Assembly (NCBI GenBank): GCA_927405585.1
Contig: CAKMJS010000056.1
Span: 1 to 42,861, forward strand
Direction: 5' to 3'
Origin: an uncultured Desulfosporosinus sp.
Lineage (GTDB): Bacteria > Bacillota > Desulfitobacteriia > Desulfitobacteriales > Desulfitobacteriaceae
DNA: 42,861 bases
Positions 25,622 to 33,690 of the stretch are shown here, one piece after another; within the stretch, counting starts at the first letter, position 1, and each line of letters opens with the position of its first letter. A program made the translations under genes and the position numbers. The notes below the pieces were generated by a model. That model saw only the letters and a program-made list of their open reading frames with translations, searched no databases and was not told the DNA's origin.

Positions 25622-25650
25622 AGTATATCCATTGTTATTTCAATATACAA
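25622..25650 (-). promoter_or_regulatory. glnA promoter with overlapping GlnR/TnrA-like operator
   Basis: On the minus strand TTGTAT (25645-25650) and TATACT (25622-25627) are 17 bases apart. The sequence at 25633-25649 reads TGTTATTTCAATATACA on the plus strand, which matches the GlnR/TnrA consensus TGTNAN7TNACA except for one base, and overlaps the -35 box, a place suited to repression. Confidence 0.55.
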
Positions 25651-25666
25651 TGGCTTGAATCGAGTT

Positions 25667-26200
25667 CTAATACTCAATTCCAAGACGAGCCATAATTCCC
25701 TTTTCAAAAGGATGTTTTATTAGAACCATTTCCGTCACGAGATCTGCTTTCTCGATAAGAGCCTGGGACACATTACGACCTGTGAGGACTAATTCTACAT
25801 GAGTTGGTTTTTGACTCAGTAATTCTAAAACTTCACTCTCCGGTATTAGTTCAAACCAGAGCGCGTTTAGAATCTCGTCGAGAATAATAATATCCCATTC
25901 ACCGGATAAAAGGATCTCGTTAGCTCTTATAAAGGCCTTTCGAACCTCTTGGATATGCTCCTCAATATTTTCACCTTTATGTACCCATCCTTGAGCTCCA
26001 AAGTGTTCAATTTGACATTCTGGTTGCAAGCGCTTCAAGCCTTCTAGTTCTCCGTATCCGCCCTTTCCTTTCATAAATTGAATAATATAAACTCTAAAAC
26101 CATGACCTACCGCTCGGATTGTCAAGCCTAAGGCGGCGGTTGTTTTCCCCTTGCCGTCTCCGGTATAAATTTGAATTAATCCTTTGGGAATATTCGTCAT
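25667..26200 (-). CDS. cobO: Cob(I)yrinic acid a,c-diamide adenosyltransferase
   Basis: CobO (BtuR/CobA type) moves the adenosyl group of ATP to cobalt in corrinoids, a step to coenzyme B12. The 177-residue protein has the P-loop variant YTGDGKGKTTAALGLTIRA, then IIQFMKGKGGYGE, and IILDEILNALWFELI as the metal-binding acidic region. ATG shares a base with the stop of the upstream gene (TAATG), so translation is coupled. No other B12 synthesis gene is in the window; it may serve salvage of corrinoids. Confidence 0.94.
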   Translation of the reverse strand: MTNIPKGLIQIYTGDGKGKTTAALGLTIRAVGHGFRVYIIQFMKGKGGYGELEGLKRLQPECQIEHFGAQGWVHKGENIEEHIQEVRKAFIRANEILLSGEWDIIILDEILNALWFELIPESEVLELLSQKPTHVELVLTGRNVSQALIEKADLVTEMVLIKHPFEKGIMARLGIEY

Positions 26201-26730
26201 TATCGCTCACCCTTCATCCAAGTTTCTAGCTGTGGATGGATATATACAACATTTGGGGACGTTCTTATTTCAGGAAACCGTTCTAATGATTGTCTATTAA
26301 ATGGAATAGAAAAAAACAATTTGATTGCTGACTTTTCGTCCTTAGCTCTTAACTCTACCTTATCAGGATAAAGGTAATAGGAATAATTCCCGTCGCGCCA
26401 TGTTACTTCAACTTCCCCAAGTTTAATGCGGATTATTCCGAATTCTTCAACCTTTACAGCTTCAACACCAGTAAAAGGTTGTCTAAGATACTCCGCTTCG
26501 AGGGCAACTTGTCCTACTCTAAATCGGGACTCTAAAAGTTGTTCAACAATTAGCCGCGCTGGAATAGAAATGTCCTCAAAAACCCGGCGCTCGCTACGTA
26601 ACTCATCCAGGATCTGCTCAAACTTCCGGACATGGATCGAACGAACTTTTTGAGCCTTCTTCAATGCTTTTTCAAAGGTATGATACACGTCCTCCAAGCA
26701 CTCAAGGAGTATAGCGTCTTCCTCACGCAT
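26200..26730 (-). CDS. Hypothetical protein coupled to cobO
   Basis: A 176-residue soluble protein of no family I recognise. The N-terminal half is helical and charged (ALKKAQKVRSIHVRKFEQIL and DELRSERRVFED, likely coiled coil). The C-terminal half is beta-rich (VEEFGIIRIKLGEVEVTW, GNYSYYLYPDKVELRAKD). Its stop overlaps the cobO start, so the two proteins are co-translated; a role with corrinoids is only suggested by that. The start is ATG 26728-26730 after GGTGGGGG; a TTG at 26749-26751 is less likely. Confidence 0.6.
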   Translation of the reverse strand: MREEDAILLECLEDVYHTFEKALKKAQKVRSIHVRKFEQILDELRSERRVFEDISIPARLIVEQLLESRFRVGQVALEAEYLRQPFTGVEAVKVEEFGIIRIKLGEVEVTWRDGNYSYYLYPDKVELRAKDEKSAIKLFFSIPFNRQSLERFPEIRTSPNVVYIHPQLETWMKGER

Positions 26731-26844
26731 ATTGATTATCCCCCACCCCAATCTCTCCTTTTATTGGAGAGACTTTCTATAATGCTATTCTATCTGAATT
26801 GACAGGATTTATAAAGCTACTTTACAAATATTTTGGAAATCATT

Positions 26845-28113
26845 TCATTTAGAAGACTTTTTTCGACGAAAGCGTTTTGAAACTCGTTGAACTCTTGTTT
26901 CAATCCAATCGGTCTTCATCTCTGCATCCCGTCCCATTTCAAGAGCCTTCCAATAACATTCTAAAGCATCTCGAAAATTTCGTTGTTTTTCGTAAAGCTC
27001 TGCCAGACGAATTAATGCCTCTAGGGCATACTCTCCGTGTAATTGAGACTTGTCTTCTGGGATTCCATGAGAGTAATCTGACGCTGCCTTCTGTATTCGA
27101 ATTTCTTCAAGTGCAGCCAAAGCATCATATATTTCCACAATACGCCCATCGCCCATCGATTCAAAGAGACTCAAAGCCTTTAAATAATAAAGTTCCGACT
27201 TAGCTAAATCCATAGAAAGAAAAAATAATCCCGCTAAACTTTGATAGCGTAAGGCAAGATCCAAATCTTGGTCAGGATAAAACCGAATTGACAGTTCTAG
27301 GTAATATTTTGCTTCTTCAAAGTTTTCTAGAAATTGTTCTATTTTACTTAAGAAGTAACAGCTAATACTAAATATATTTTTTGTATCAAATTTTAAACTT
27401 AGGGCAACTGCTCTTTGTTGACATTCAAAGGCTAAACGCATTTCATTGTGTTCAAAGTATACTAAAGCCAAATACTGAAGTGTATTCGACAAAGCGACTC
27501 CATCATTTATTTGAGCATAAATCTGACAAGCATCCTTTAAGTAGCTCAAAGCCTCTACTTTTCTATCCTTTCTAAAGTTTAATTCACCTAACAGAACATC
27601 CAACTCTGCTTCACCTTTGGGAAATCCATTGGTGCGACAAATTTCGTGGGCCTGTGTGTATGCCCTATTGGCACGAGACCAGTCTTCAAGAGTAGTATAT
27701 ACTTGACCAAGGTCAGCATAAAGCATACCTAGTCTTAAAGGGGGGGATGAGCTTGGGTACACAGCAATTGCTTGTTCGTACTCCTTGCCCGCTTCTCGAA
27801 GCATTCCCTTTTTAACTGAGACACTTGCTAAGCCTGCCCATGCTTCAGCCATTCCTTTTGCATTCTGGATTTCTTGACATATCCCTAAGGCTTCTTTAAA
27901 CCCTTCTTCTGCAAGCTCCAAATCTCCTAAACGTACTCTCACTGTCGCTAACAATCGTAATGTAAATGCTATGATTTCTGGTACTGTTAATTGATATGCC
28001 ATTATAAGTCCTTGCGAAAAATGCTTTTCGGCTTTAATGTAATCTTCTTCTCCAAGACACTGTGTTCCATGCTCCATTAGGTTCCGCCAAACAGATAACT
28101 CCCCATCGTACAT
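26845..28113 (-). CDS. Tetratricopeptide repeat protein
   Basis: A 422-residue soluble protein made almost wholly of TPR helix pairs, about eight to nine repeats. Clear ones include GDLELAEEGFKEALGICQEI, KGMLREAGKEYEQAIAVYPS, LAKSELYYLKALSLFESMGD and RNFRDALECYWKALEMG, the last one close to the end. It ends in a very basic tail (RVSKRFRRKKSS). There is no signal peptide. It likely scaffolds a protein complex; partners are unknown. ATG follows ACGGAGGCGATAAT. It stands alone as a minus-strand gene. Confidence 0.82.
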   Translation of the reverse strand: MYDGELSVWRNLMEHGTQCLGEEDYIKAEKHFSQGLIMAYQLTVPEIIAFTLRLLATVRVRLGDLELAEEGFKEALGICQEIQNAKGMAEAWAGLASVSVKKGMLREAGKEYEQAIAVYPSSSPPLRLGMLYADLGQVYTTLEDWSRANRAYTQAHEICRTNGFPKGEAELDVLLGELNFRKDRKVEALSYLKDACQIYAQINDGVALSNTLQYLALVYFEHNEMRLAFECQQRAVALSLKFDTKNIFSISCYFLSKIEQFLENFEEAKYYLELSIRFYPDQDLDLALRYQSLAGLFFLSMDLAKSELYYLKALSLFESMGDGRIVEIYDALAALEEIRIQKAASDYSHGIPEDKSQLHGEYALEALIRLAELYEKQRNFRDALECYWKALEMGRDAEMKTDWIETRVQRVSKRFRRKKSSK

Positions 28114-28291
28114 ATTATCGCCTCCGTGTCTGCTCCATCTTATGCACGAAACGATTTATAGGGAATAACATACAGAAAAATTTACAATAGTACATAAAGA
28201 TGAACTAGCTTGTAATCTAGACATAAAAGTCGAAATATGATAATCTAAATTCAGTGAACGGGATATCACTTTCACTTGTAGAAGGGGGAGT

Positions 28292-28327
28292 ATGACGATG
28301 GATGAAGGGAGTGTTATTACGTTATGA
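28292..28327 (+). CDS. Possible 11-residue leader peptide
   Basis: ATG 28292, right after GGGGGAG, opens an 11-residue frame (MTMDEGSVITL; a second ATG at 28298 is better spaced) whose TGA overlaps the next ATG as ATGA. This would couple translation to the small membrane protein, whose own ribosome binding site is 12 bases away, longer than normal. Confidence 0.35.
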   Translation: MTMDEGSVITL

Positions 28328-28581
28328 ACACATATCGTCCAAGCCAATCTTCAAATTATTGGATTGTTGCACTCAAACTTCTCTTACTCATTCTAAGTCT
28401 TTATGTTTCTGCCATAGTATTAGGTAAACTTTTCACGTGGGTTTTTGCTATTACCTTCTTTCTAATACGTTTCATTGTTTTATTAGCTGTCTCCTTTTTT
28501 GTCCTTCATTTTTTTCTTAAGTTATTGTTTAAACTAGATTTATTCCAGTTTGTGATGGGTAAACGATTTACTTTACGCTAA
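28324..28581 (+). CDS. Small membrane protein, unknown function
   Basis: An 85-residue protein with two to three close membrane helices (residues about 13-34, 36-56 and 57-70), a polar N-terminus (MNTYRPSQSSNYW) and a basic end. No family is recognised. The start overlaps the stop of a possible 11-residue leader frame. A strong terminator follows, so the gene is monocistronic or ends a two-ORF unit. It is divergent from the TPR gene at 26845. Confidence 0.65.
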   Translation: MNTYRPSQSSNYWIVALKLLLLILSLYVSAIVLGKLFTWVFAITFFLIRFIVLLAVSFFVLHFFLKLLFKLDLFQFVMGKRFTLR

Positions 28582-28633
28582 GTACCACCTATCTTTTTGG
28601 TAATTTTTCTCTAAATAAACCTGACATTAAATA

Positions 28634-28657
28634 AAACGCCTTTAAAGGCGTTTTTTT
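28634..28657 (+). terminator. Rho-independent terminator of the small membrane-protein gene
   Basis: AAAACGCCTTTAAAGGCGTTTT is a self-complementary stem followed by a T tract on the plus strand. Confidence 0.88.
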
Positions 28658-28718
28658 GTTTTTTACTTCATGAACTGGCTTTCAAACGAATATCCTTTAA
28701 TCGAAGGAGGAATGCCAA

Positions 28719-29546
28719 ATGCGGATTATTATTTTCAAACGTCCCTCGTGGCGTAATATTATTCTTTGGGGGGTCTTATTGTTCGTCTTAATCGCTTACC
28801 GTGAGAATGCCACCTCAGTATTTTCCGGAAAATTAAAGCCCATATACTCAGCAACTGTCACCACGCCCACAATCGGACTGACTTTTGATATTAGTTGGGG
28901 GGAAAAAACAGCAGAACCAATCCTAGATATTCTTAAACATGAAGACATACGTGCTACGTTTTTCCTCTCCAGTCCTTGGGCAGATAAACATCAAAATTTG
29001 GTTCAGAGAATGGTGCTTGAAGGGCATGAAATCGGTTCGCATGGTAATCGTCATATTGATCTTAATACTTTGGGAGTTATGGAAATTGAGAATGAGATTA
29101 CCACTTCCCAACAAGTCCTTGAAAGAATTACTGGTCGATCAGTCCGTTTAATTCGCACTCCGAACGGGGCTTATAATAACAAAGTCATTGCAACCGCTCA
29201 TAAGTTAGGATACCGAGTGATTCAATGGAGTGTGGACTCCCTAGATTGGAAACGACCCGGCCCAAGTGCTGTGATCAATAACGTACTTAATGGAATAGGA
29301 TCAAGAAGTGGGGCTAAAGCCGGAGACATAATATTGTTTCATGCCTCAGACTCTGCACCAGATACTATCGAAGCCTTACCAACGGTCATTCAGCGCCTAA
29401 AAGGCAAAGGGTACAGTTTAATACCGATCGGTCAGTTACTTGATCAGGCAAGTAGTACTTGGCCACCTGAAAGTAATTTAAAGGAAGAACCTATCTCAGC
29501 CACGTCTAACCTACAATTATCTATTTTCAACGACAATCGAATTTAA
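28719..29546 (+). CDS. pdaB: Polysaccharide deacetylase, PdaB-like (sporulation)
   Basis: A 275-residue NodB-type deacetylase with an N-terminal membrane anchor (residues about 12-26). Motif 1 reads LTFDISWGE, as in PdaB-type spore enzymes, not the usual TFDDG; motif 2 is SHGNRHIDL with both metal His residues; RTPNGAYNN, SVDSLDW and ILFHASD are the further NodB motifs. PdaB is needed to keep spores stable in Bacillus. ATG follows GAAGGAGGAATGCCAA. Its last 30 bases overlap the 3' end of the convergent gene at 29517. Confidence 0.8.
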   Translation: MRIIIFKRPSWRNIILWGVLLFVLIAYRENATSVFSGKLKPIYSATVTTPTIGLTFDISWGEKTAEPILDILKHEDIRATFFLSSPWADKHQNLVQRMVLEGHEIGSHGNRHIDLNTLGVMEIENEITTSQQVLERITGRSVRLIRTPNGAYNNKVIATAHKLGYRVIQWSVDSLDWKRPGPSAVINNVLNGIGSRSGAKAGDIILFHASDSAPDTIEALPTVIQRLKGKGYSLIPIGQLLDQASSTWPPESNLKEEPISATSNLQLSIFNDNRI

Positions 29547-30521
29547 GCTTCGTTCCGCATTTTGTCGCGCTATTACTTGGTCAAGCGATTTTTGAGCATC
29601 CGATTCCAGCCCACCTTCAAGCCCACTTTTAAGTGCCTGTTCAAGTAAGGACCTACCTTCTTGCAACTGTCCTTTACTTAAAGCGTAAACCCCCTTCACA
29701 TAGTTGATGGAAGCATCCCCTCGAGGAAGCTCTGCAAGGACGAAAAAGCTATTAGACAACTCCAGGAGATTGTTTTCATGAATAGCCAGTAAAGCTTTTT
29801 TCGTCTCAAACAATGTATTTTTAGGTCGCCAAGTTTGAGCCACTATTTCAAGGCTAAGTTCTTGCGCTTTTGTCCATTGCCCTTCCTCTAGGGCTATATC
29901 GAAAGCCAAAGAGAGGCAAAGCGGATTATTGGGGTCTAAACGCAATGCCGAGTCGAGTTCTGTCTGGGTTAGTTGATGGTCACCCATGATCATTCCTGCT
30001 TGGGCTAGGGTCAAGTGCCTTAAAGCTTGCGCTTGTTTGGGCATGGTTTTCCATTCCAGTTCTGTATCTCCTAATAATTGACTAGACTCCTCCACATCCC
30101 CTTTTGCCATCAACATTAAACCATTCCCCAATTTACCCATCAGTGTCTTATCCATTACGTTTAAGACATTCTGAGCTTCGTTCATCTTCCCATTTTGTAA
30201 GTTTAACAAAAACAACCAGAATTGATGCTTTTCATCTTGATACTCGGCCAATTTAACCTCTAAGTTATCTCCACCGATATTAAGATCATACCAAAATGAG
30301 ACTTCTCGGATCATTTTTAGTTTATTTAAAAAGCCCCCATGCATTTCCCACCATTGTAATTCTTCTTGCACCTTTTGAATGTCGTAGGAATTTTCAGCTC
30401 GTTTTAATCGATCCATTCGCCATACAAAAGGCGAGATTGTAATCATTATAATAATTAATATTAATGCCAAAAACGTGGTCTGTCGACGTCTCCTTAGACT
30501 GCGTTTGCGTTGATTATACAA
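29517..30521 (-). CDS. Membrane-anchored TPR protein
   Basis: A 334-residue protein with a very basic N-terminus (RKRSLRRRRQ), one membrane helix (residues about 15-34) and an outer domain of TPR-like repeats (for example TQTELDSALRLDPNNPLCLS and GQLQEGRSLLEQALKSGLEG). No family is recognised. The TTG start (30519-30521) is behind GAGGGATTAC. Its end overlaps pdaB by 30 bases on the other strand. It lies 29 bases below the yitT-like gene and could be co-transcribed with it. Confidence 0.75.
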   Translation of the reverse strand: MYNQRKRSLRRRRQTTFLALILIIIMITISPFVWRMDRLKRAENSYDIQKVQEELQWWEMHGGFLNKLKMIREVSFWYDLNIGGDNLEVKLAEYQDEKHQFWLFLLNLQNGKMNEAQNVLNVMDKTLMGKLGNGLMLMAKGDVEESSQLLGDTELEWKTMPKQAQALRHLTLAQAGMIMGDHQLTQTELDSALRLDPNNPLCLSLAFDIALEEGQWTKAQELSLEIVAQTWRPKNTLFETKKALLAIHENNLLELSNSFFVLAELPRGDASINYVKGVYALSKGQLQEGRSLLEQALKSGLEGGLESDAQKSLDQVIARQNAERSLNSIVVENR

Positions 30522-30550
30522 AGTAATCCCTCGTTCCTAAATGGTCAATT

Positions 30551-31420
30551 TTAATGTCCTCTCCATGAGGAGAAGCCTTCTCCGACTACTTCTGGCACTT
30601 CAGTAATCGTCATAAAAGCCTGTGGATCTTGCTCACGTACGATTTCTTTTATTTGGGACAACTCTGTGCGGTTAATAACGCAATAGACTACCTGCTTGGC
30701 TTGTCCTGAAAATGCCCCGCTTGCTAGAAAAAGAGTAACTCCACGACCAAGTTTCGCCATGATTTCATCTGCAATTTTTTGAGGGTTGGATGTAACCACT
30801 AGTACCGATTTGGAGTGACTTAAACCTTCCTGAACAAGATCAACGACTCGGGTCGCAATAAACATATAGATCATCGCATACATTGCCATCTCTGGACTAA
30901 ATAAGATAGCTACCCCGATAAAAATGACCGCATCAATTGCCAGTATTATTTGGCCCACACTAAAGGGGGTTGTTCGAGCAAACAAGACCGCTAAAATGTC
31001 CGTTCCACCCAGTGAACCTCTCGATCGAAATATTATACCCATGCCGATTCCCGTAAGGACTCCACCGAACATTGCTGCAAGCAGAACATCATCAGTCAAT
31101 ACTGGAAGTTGTGTAGTCATGAAAAGCGTGGAAGAGAGTACAGCAACACCTACAATACTAAAAATCAAGAAATTTCGCCCAACCATCCGTAGGCCTAGAA
31201 TAAAAAGTGGGAGATTCAGTAAAAAAACCGCCCAACTCACCGGCCAATCGAATAGATAATGCAAGATAATGGCAATTCCCGTGAGCCCACCGTCGGCAAT
31301 ATGATTGGGAATAATCAGAGTATTGAGGCTCACACTAACGATAGTTGCACCTATTATGATCCCAATCAGGTGTTTCAAGAGTCGCAACGTAAAATTTTCG
31401 CGAACACGTTTCCAGAGCAC
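30551..31420 (-). CDS. YitT family membrane protein (DUF161 + DUF2179)
   Basis: A 289-residue protein with five to six membrane helices in the first 200 residues (family mark IPNHIADGGLTGIAIILHYL and GSLGGTDILAV) and a soluble DUF2179 C-terminal domain (residues about 210-285; GVTLFLASGAFSGQ). YitT proteins are common in Firmicutes in several copies; transport of an unknown solute is suggested. GTG 31418-31420 lies 8 bases after GGGGG. Confidence 0.88.
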   Translation of the reverse strand: MLWKRVRENFTLRLLKHLIGIIIGATIVSVSLNTLIIPNHIADGGLTGIAIILHYLFDWPVSWAVFLLNLPLFILGLRMVGRNFLIFSIVGVAVLSSTLFMTTQLPVLTDDVLLAAMFGGVLTGIGMGIIFRSRGSLGGTDILAVLFARTTPFSVGQIILAIDAVIFIGVAILFSPEMAMYAMIYMFIATRVVDLVQEGLSHSKSVLVVTSNPQKIADEIMAKLGRGVTLFLASGAFSGQAKQVVYCVINRTELSQIKEIVREQDPQAFMTITEVPEVVGEGFSSWRGH

Positions 31421-31619
31421 ACTAGAATCCCCCGTTCATGCTTTGCTACAAAAAGTAGTTGTTATCCTTGTTGAATTATACTTCAGAGTATCCAAAGAGA
31501 CAACTTTTCAAACGATTCATACCTTTCTATGCTTTTCCTTGTATCACACTTGTAAATTACTTGACTTAAAATCCTGAAGAAGACTTCCTGATTCTAGTGC
31601 AACGTATCATTGCTAATAC

Positions 31620-31648
31620 TTGACAAAATACTCATTTTTGAGTAAAGT
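31620..31648 (+). promoter_or_regulatory. tRNA-Arg promoter
   Basis: A perfect TTGACA (31620-31625) and TAAAGT (31643-31648) are 17 bases apart, and the predicted start is about 13 bases above the tRNA. Confidence 0.65.
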
Positions 31649-31667
31649 AATGAAGTGTCTTCAGCAA

Positions 31668-31743
31668 GCGCTCGTAGCTCAGTGGATAGAGTGACGGTTT
31701 CCGAAGCCGGAGGTCGCAGGTTCAAATCCCGCCGGGCGCACCA
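31668..31743 (+). tRNA. tRNA-Arg (anticodon CCG)
   Basis: A 76-base cloverleaf: acceptor GCGCTCG with CGGGCGC, D arm GCTCAGTGGATAGAGT, anticodon loop TTCCGAA (CCG, reads CGG), T arm GCAGG-TTCAAAT-CCCGC, discriminator A and an encoded CCA. The outermost anticodon-stem pair (A with G) and a U-G pair in the acceptor stem are slightly weak. It is a single gene with its own promoter and terminator. Confidence 0.95.
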
Positions 31744-31755
31744 TTAAGATATTTA

Positions 31756-31789
31756 AAACCACAACTTAATCGTTGTGGTTTGTTTTTTA
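31756..31789 (+). terminator. Terminator of the tRNA-Arg gene
   Basis: AACCACAAC pairs with GTTGTGGTT across TTAATC, followed by TGTTTTTTAT. It sits between the tRNA and the convergent tmk gene. Confidence 0.85.
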
Positions 31790-31792
31790 TTG

Positions 31793-32479
31793 CTAAGAAC
31801 CTATGCTTGCTAACTCGACGATGACAAGCTTGTATACCTCTTCATGGATTTCCTCGATCGTTTTCAAGGAACTGTTACTTATACACCTTACTTTATGCCA
31901 GTTATATTTACCCGCAATCCGATTTGCGTTGTTATACGATTTTATAAGATACTGTTCATCCGCTTCATGAATATCTTGTCGTACATCGGATGCCTTACTC
32001 GCTCTCTTTGAGAGAAGTCCTAAACTAAATAGTGGGGGCATGTCCAAGAACACGACATAATCTGGAATAGGGAGGCCGAAAATATTATATTCAAAATCAT
32101 ATAACCAATCCAGAAATTTATCTCGCTCTGAGTCTTTATCAATTTTTGCAGCTTGATGAACCATATTAGAAGTAGTATAACGGTCGGCCAAGATAATGCC
32201 ACCCTCTTGATAGAACGTTTCCCATTCTTTCTTAAATGAAGCATAGCGATCGACTGCATAAAAAGAGGATGCAACATATGGACTTATCGAGTCAGGGTCT
32301 GTCCCAAACTCTCCATTAAGATACATCTTAACTAATGCTGAAGATTCACTGGCATAATTCGGGAATTCAATTTTCTTAACCTTGAATTTTTCAAGCAATA
32401 GTCGTTGAAATAGTTTCTCAGTCTGAGTTGCCTTCCCGCTACCATCGCTCGCCTCGATAATAATAAGTTTTCCTTTCAT
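31793..32479 (-). CDS. tmk: Thymidylate kinase (dTMP kinase)
   Basis: Tmk phosphorylates dTMP to dTDP for DNA synthesis. The 228-residue protein has the P-loop EASDGSGKATQTEKL, KIEFPNYAS, and ILADRYTTSNMVHQAAK with the DRY motif of the family. It is a little longer than typical bacterial Tmk (about 210) and belongs to a divergent clade; other deoxynucleotide monophosphate substrates are possible. The start is ATG 32477-32479, 6 bases after GAGGAAG. It is not linked to holB or dnaX, where a housekeeping Tmk often lies. Confidence 0.88.
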   Translation of the reverse strand: MKGKLIIIEASDGSGKATQTEKLFQRLLLEKFKVKKIEFPNYASESSALVKMYLNGEFGTDPDSISPYVASSFYAVDRYASFKKEWETFYQEGGIILADRYTTSNMVHQAAKIDKDSERDKFLDWLYDFEYNIFGLPIPDYVVFLDMPPLFSLGLLSKRASKASDVRQDIHEADEQYLIKSYNNANRIAGKYNWHKVRCISNSSLKTIEEIHEEVYKLVIVELASIGS

Positions 32480-32558
32480 CGCTATCTTCCTCATCTCAAA
32501 CTATCATTATATTTAAACCAGTATAAGCAATATTTCCGACGAAACAATTGTAACATTT

Positions 32559-32645
32559 CTATGAATTATAGTCATCCTCTGGACCTAATAAGTATTGCAG
32601 ATCAACCTCATACAGAGAAGCCAGATCAGATTCGAGGTTAAAACT
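32559..32645 (-). pseudogene. Possible remnant of an XRE-type regulator
   Basis: A short frame that ends at TAG 32559-32561 reads SFNLESDLASLYEVDLQYLL, then GPEDDYNS. This looks like the last helix of Cro/XRE repressors (LxxLYxVxxxYLLG-x-ED). It has no start: upstream lies the opp terminator and a stop codon. It may be a gene scrap or a chance match. Confidence 0.3.
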
Positions 32646-32672
32646 AAGAAGTCGGGATAATCCCGACTTCTT
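32646..32672 (-). terminator. Terminator of the opp operon
   Basis: AAGAAGTCGGGA pairs with TCCCGACTTCTT across a 3-base loop, followed by AGTTTTAA on the minus strand, 30 bases below oppF. Confidence 0.75.
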
Positions 32673-32700
32673 AAATAACATTTGCATACTAAGGCTCAAC

Positions 32701-33687
32701 CTAGAGCAGATGACATGCTGCAACATGATTGGCCCCAAGATCTTTTAATGAAGGAACTTGTTCTGCACACACAGCTTTTGCATGGGGGCACCTTGTTCGG
32801 AAGTAACACCCTGAAGGTGGATTAATGGGGCTAGGCACAGTCCCTTGGACAACAATTCTCTTTCGAGTCGCTTCTACCCTTGGATCTGGAATCGGTATAG
32901 CAGATAAAAGAGCTTTGGTATAAGGGTGCTGAGGATTCTTATATAATTCAAAACTATCAGCCAGTTCTACGATTCTTCCAAGATACATAACTGCAATTCT
33001 GTGCGATATATGTTTAACCATGGACAGATCATGGGCAATGAACAAATATGTCAAACCCATTTTCTCTTGTAATTCTTCCAGCATATTCACGATTTGAGCC
33101 TGAATTGATACATCAAGGGCAGAAATCGGTTCATCACAGATAATTAGACGTGGATTGACCGACAACGCTCTGGCAATCCCGATTCGTTGCCGCTGTCCTC
33201 CAGAAAACTCATGAGGAAAGCGGTTGGCGTGCTCTGGGTTCATTCCAATAACCTCTAGGAGTTCGTAAATGCGATCCGTTCTAGCCTGCCCAGAGGCTAA
33301 CTTATGAATATCCAGCCCTTCCCCGACAATGTCTCCCACTGTCATTCTAGGGTTAAGCGAAGCATAAGGATCCTGGAAGATCATTTGCATTTTGCGCCGC
33401 AGGTTTAGTAAATCATTTCCAGCTGACTTTGTGACGTCTTGTCCTTCAAAGATTATTTGTCCACTAGTGGGCTCGTAAAGGCGAATAATGGTCCGCCCTG
33501 CCGTGGACTTACCACACCCACTTTCGCCCACAATACCAAGGGTCTCCCCTTTCTTGACTTTGAAGCTGATGCCGTTAACCGCATGAACGACTTGTTGGTT
33601 CTGACCAAAGAAACCTCCACCCATCGGGAAATGCTTAACTAGATCTTTGACTTCTAGAATAACTTCTTCCTTTACTTCTACTTCCAC
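32701..33687 (-). CDS. oppF: Oligopeptide ABC importer ATP-binding protein (OppF-type)
   Basis: A 328-residue ATPase of the OppF/DppF kind: Walker [13 protein letters not shown], signature FSGGQRQRIGIARAL, Walker B LIICDEPISALDVSIQAQ, and a C-terminal oligopeptide-transporter domain with a Cys cluster (CYFRTRCPHAKAVC). It pairs with OppD to drive import. GTG 33685-33687; its ribosome binding site (GGGAGGG) lies in the last codons of oppD, and the two genes are 3 bases apart, so they are coupled. Last gene of the operon. Confidence 0.93.
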   Translation of the reverse strand: MEVEVKEEVILEVKDLVKHFPMGGGFFGQNQQVVHAVNGISFKVKKGETLGIVGESGCGKSTAGRTIIRLYEPTSGQIIFEGQDVTKSAGNDLLNLRRKMQMIFQDPYASLNPRMTVGDIVGEGLDIHKLASGQARTDRIYELLEVIGMNPEHANRFPHEFSGGQRQRIGIARALSVNPRLIICDEPISALDVSIQAQIVNMLEELQEKMGLTYLFIAHDLSMVKHISHRIAVMYLGRIVELADSFELYKNPQHPYTKALLSAIPIPDPRVEATRKRIVVQGTVPSPINPPSGCYFRTRCPHAKAVCAEQVPSLKDLGANHVAACHLL

Positions 33688-33690
33688 TGA

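Noticed and set aside
26753-26776. Hairpin TCTCTCC/GGAGAGA as a terminator
   Set aside because: It has no T tract on either strand and lies in the leader of the gene at 26200-26730; at most a weak leader structure.
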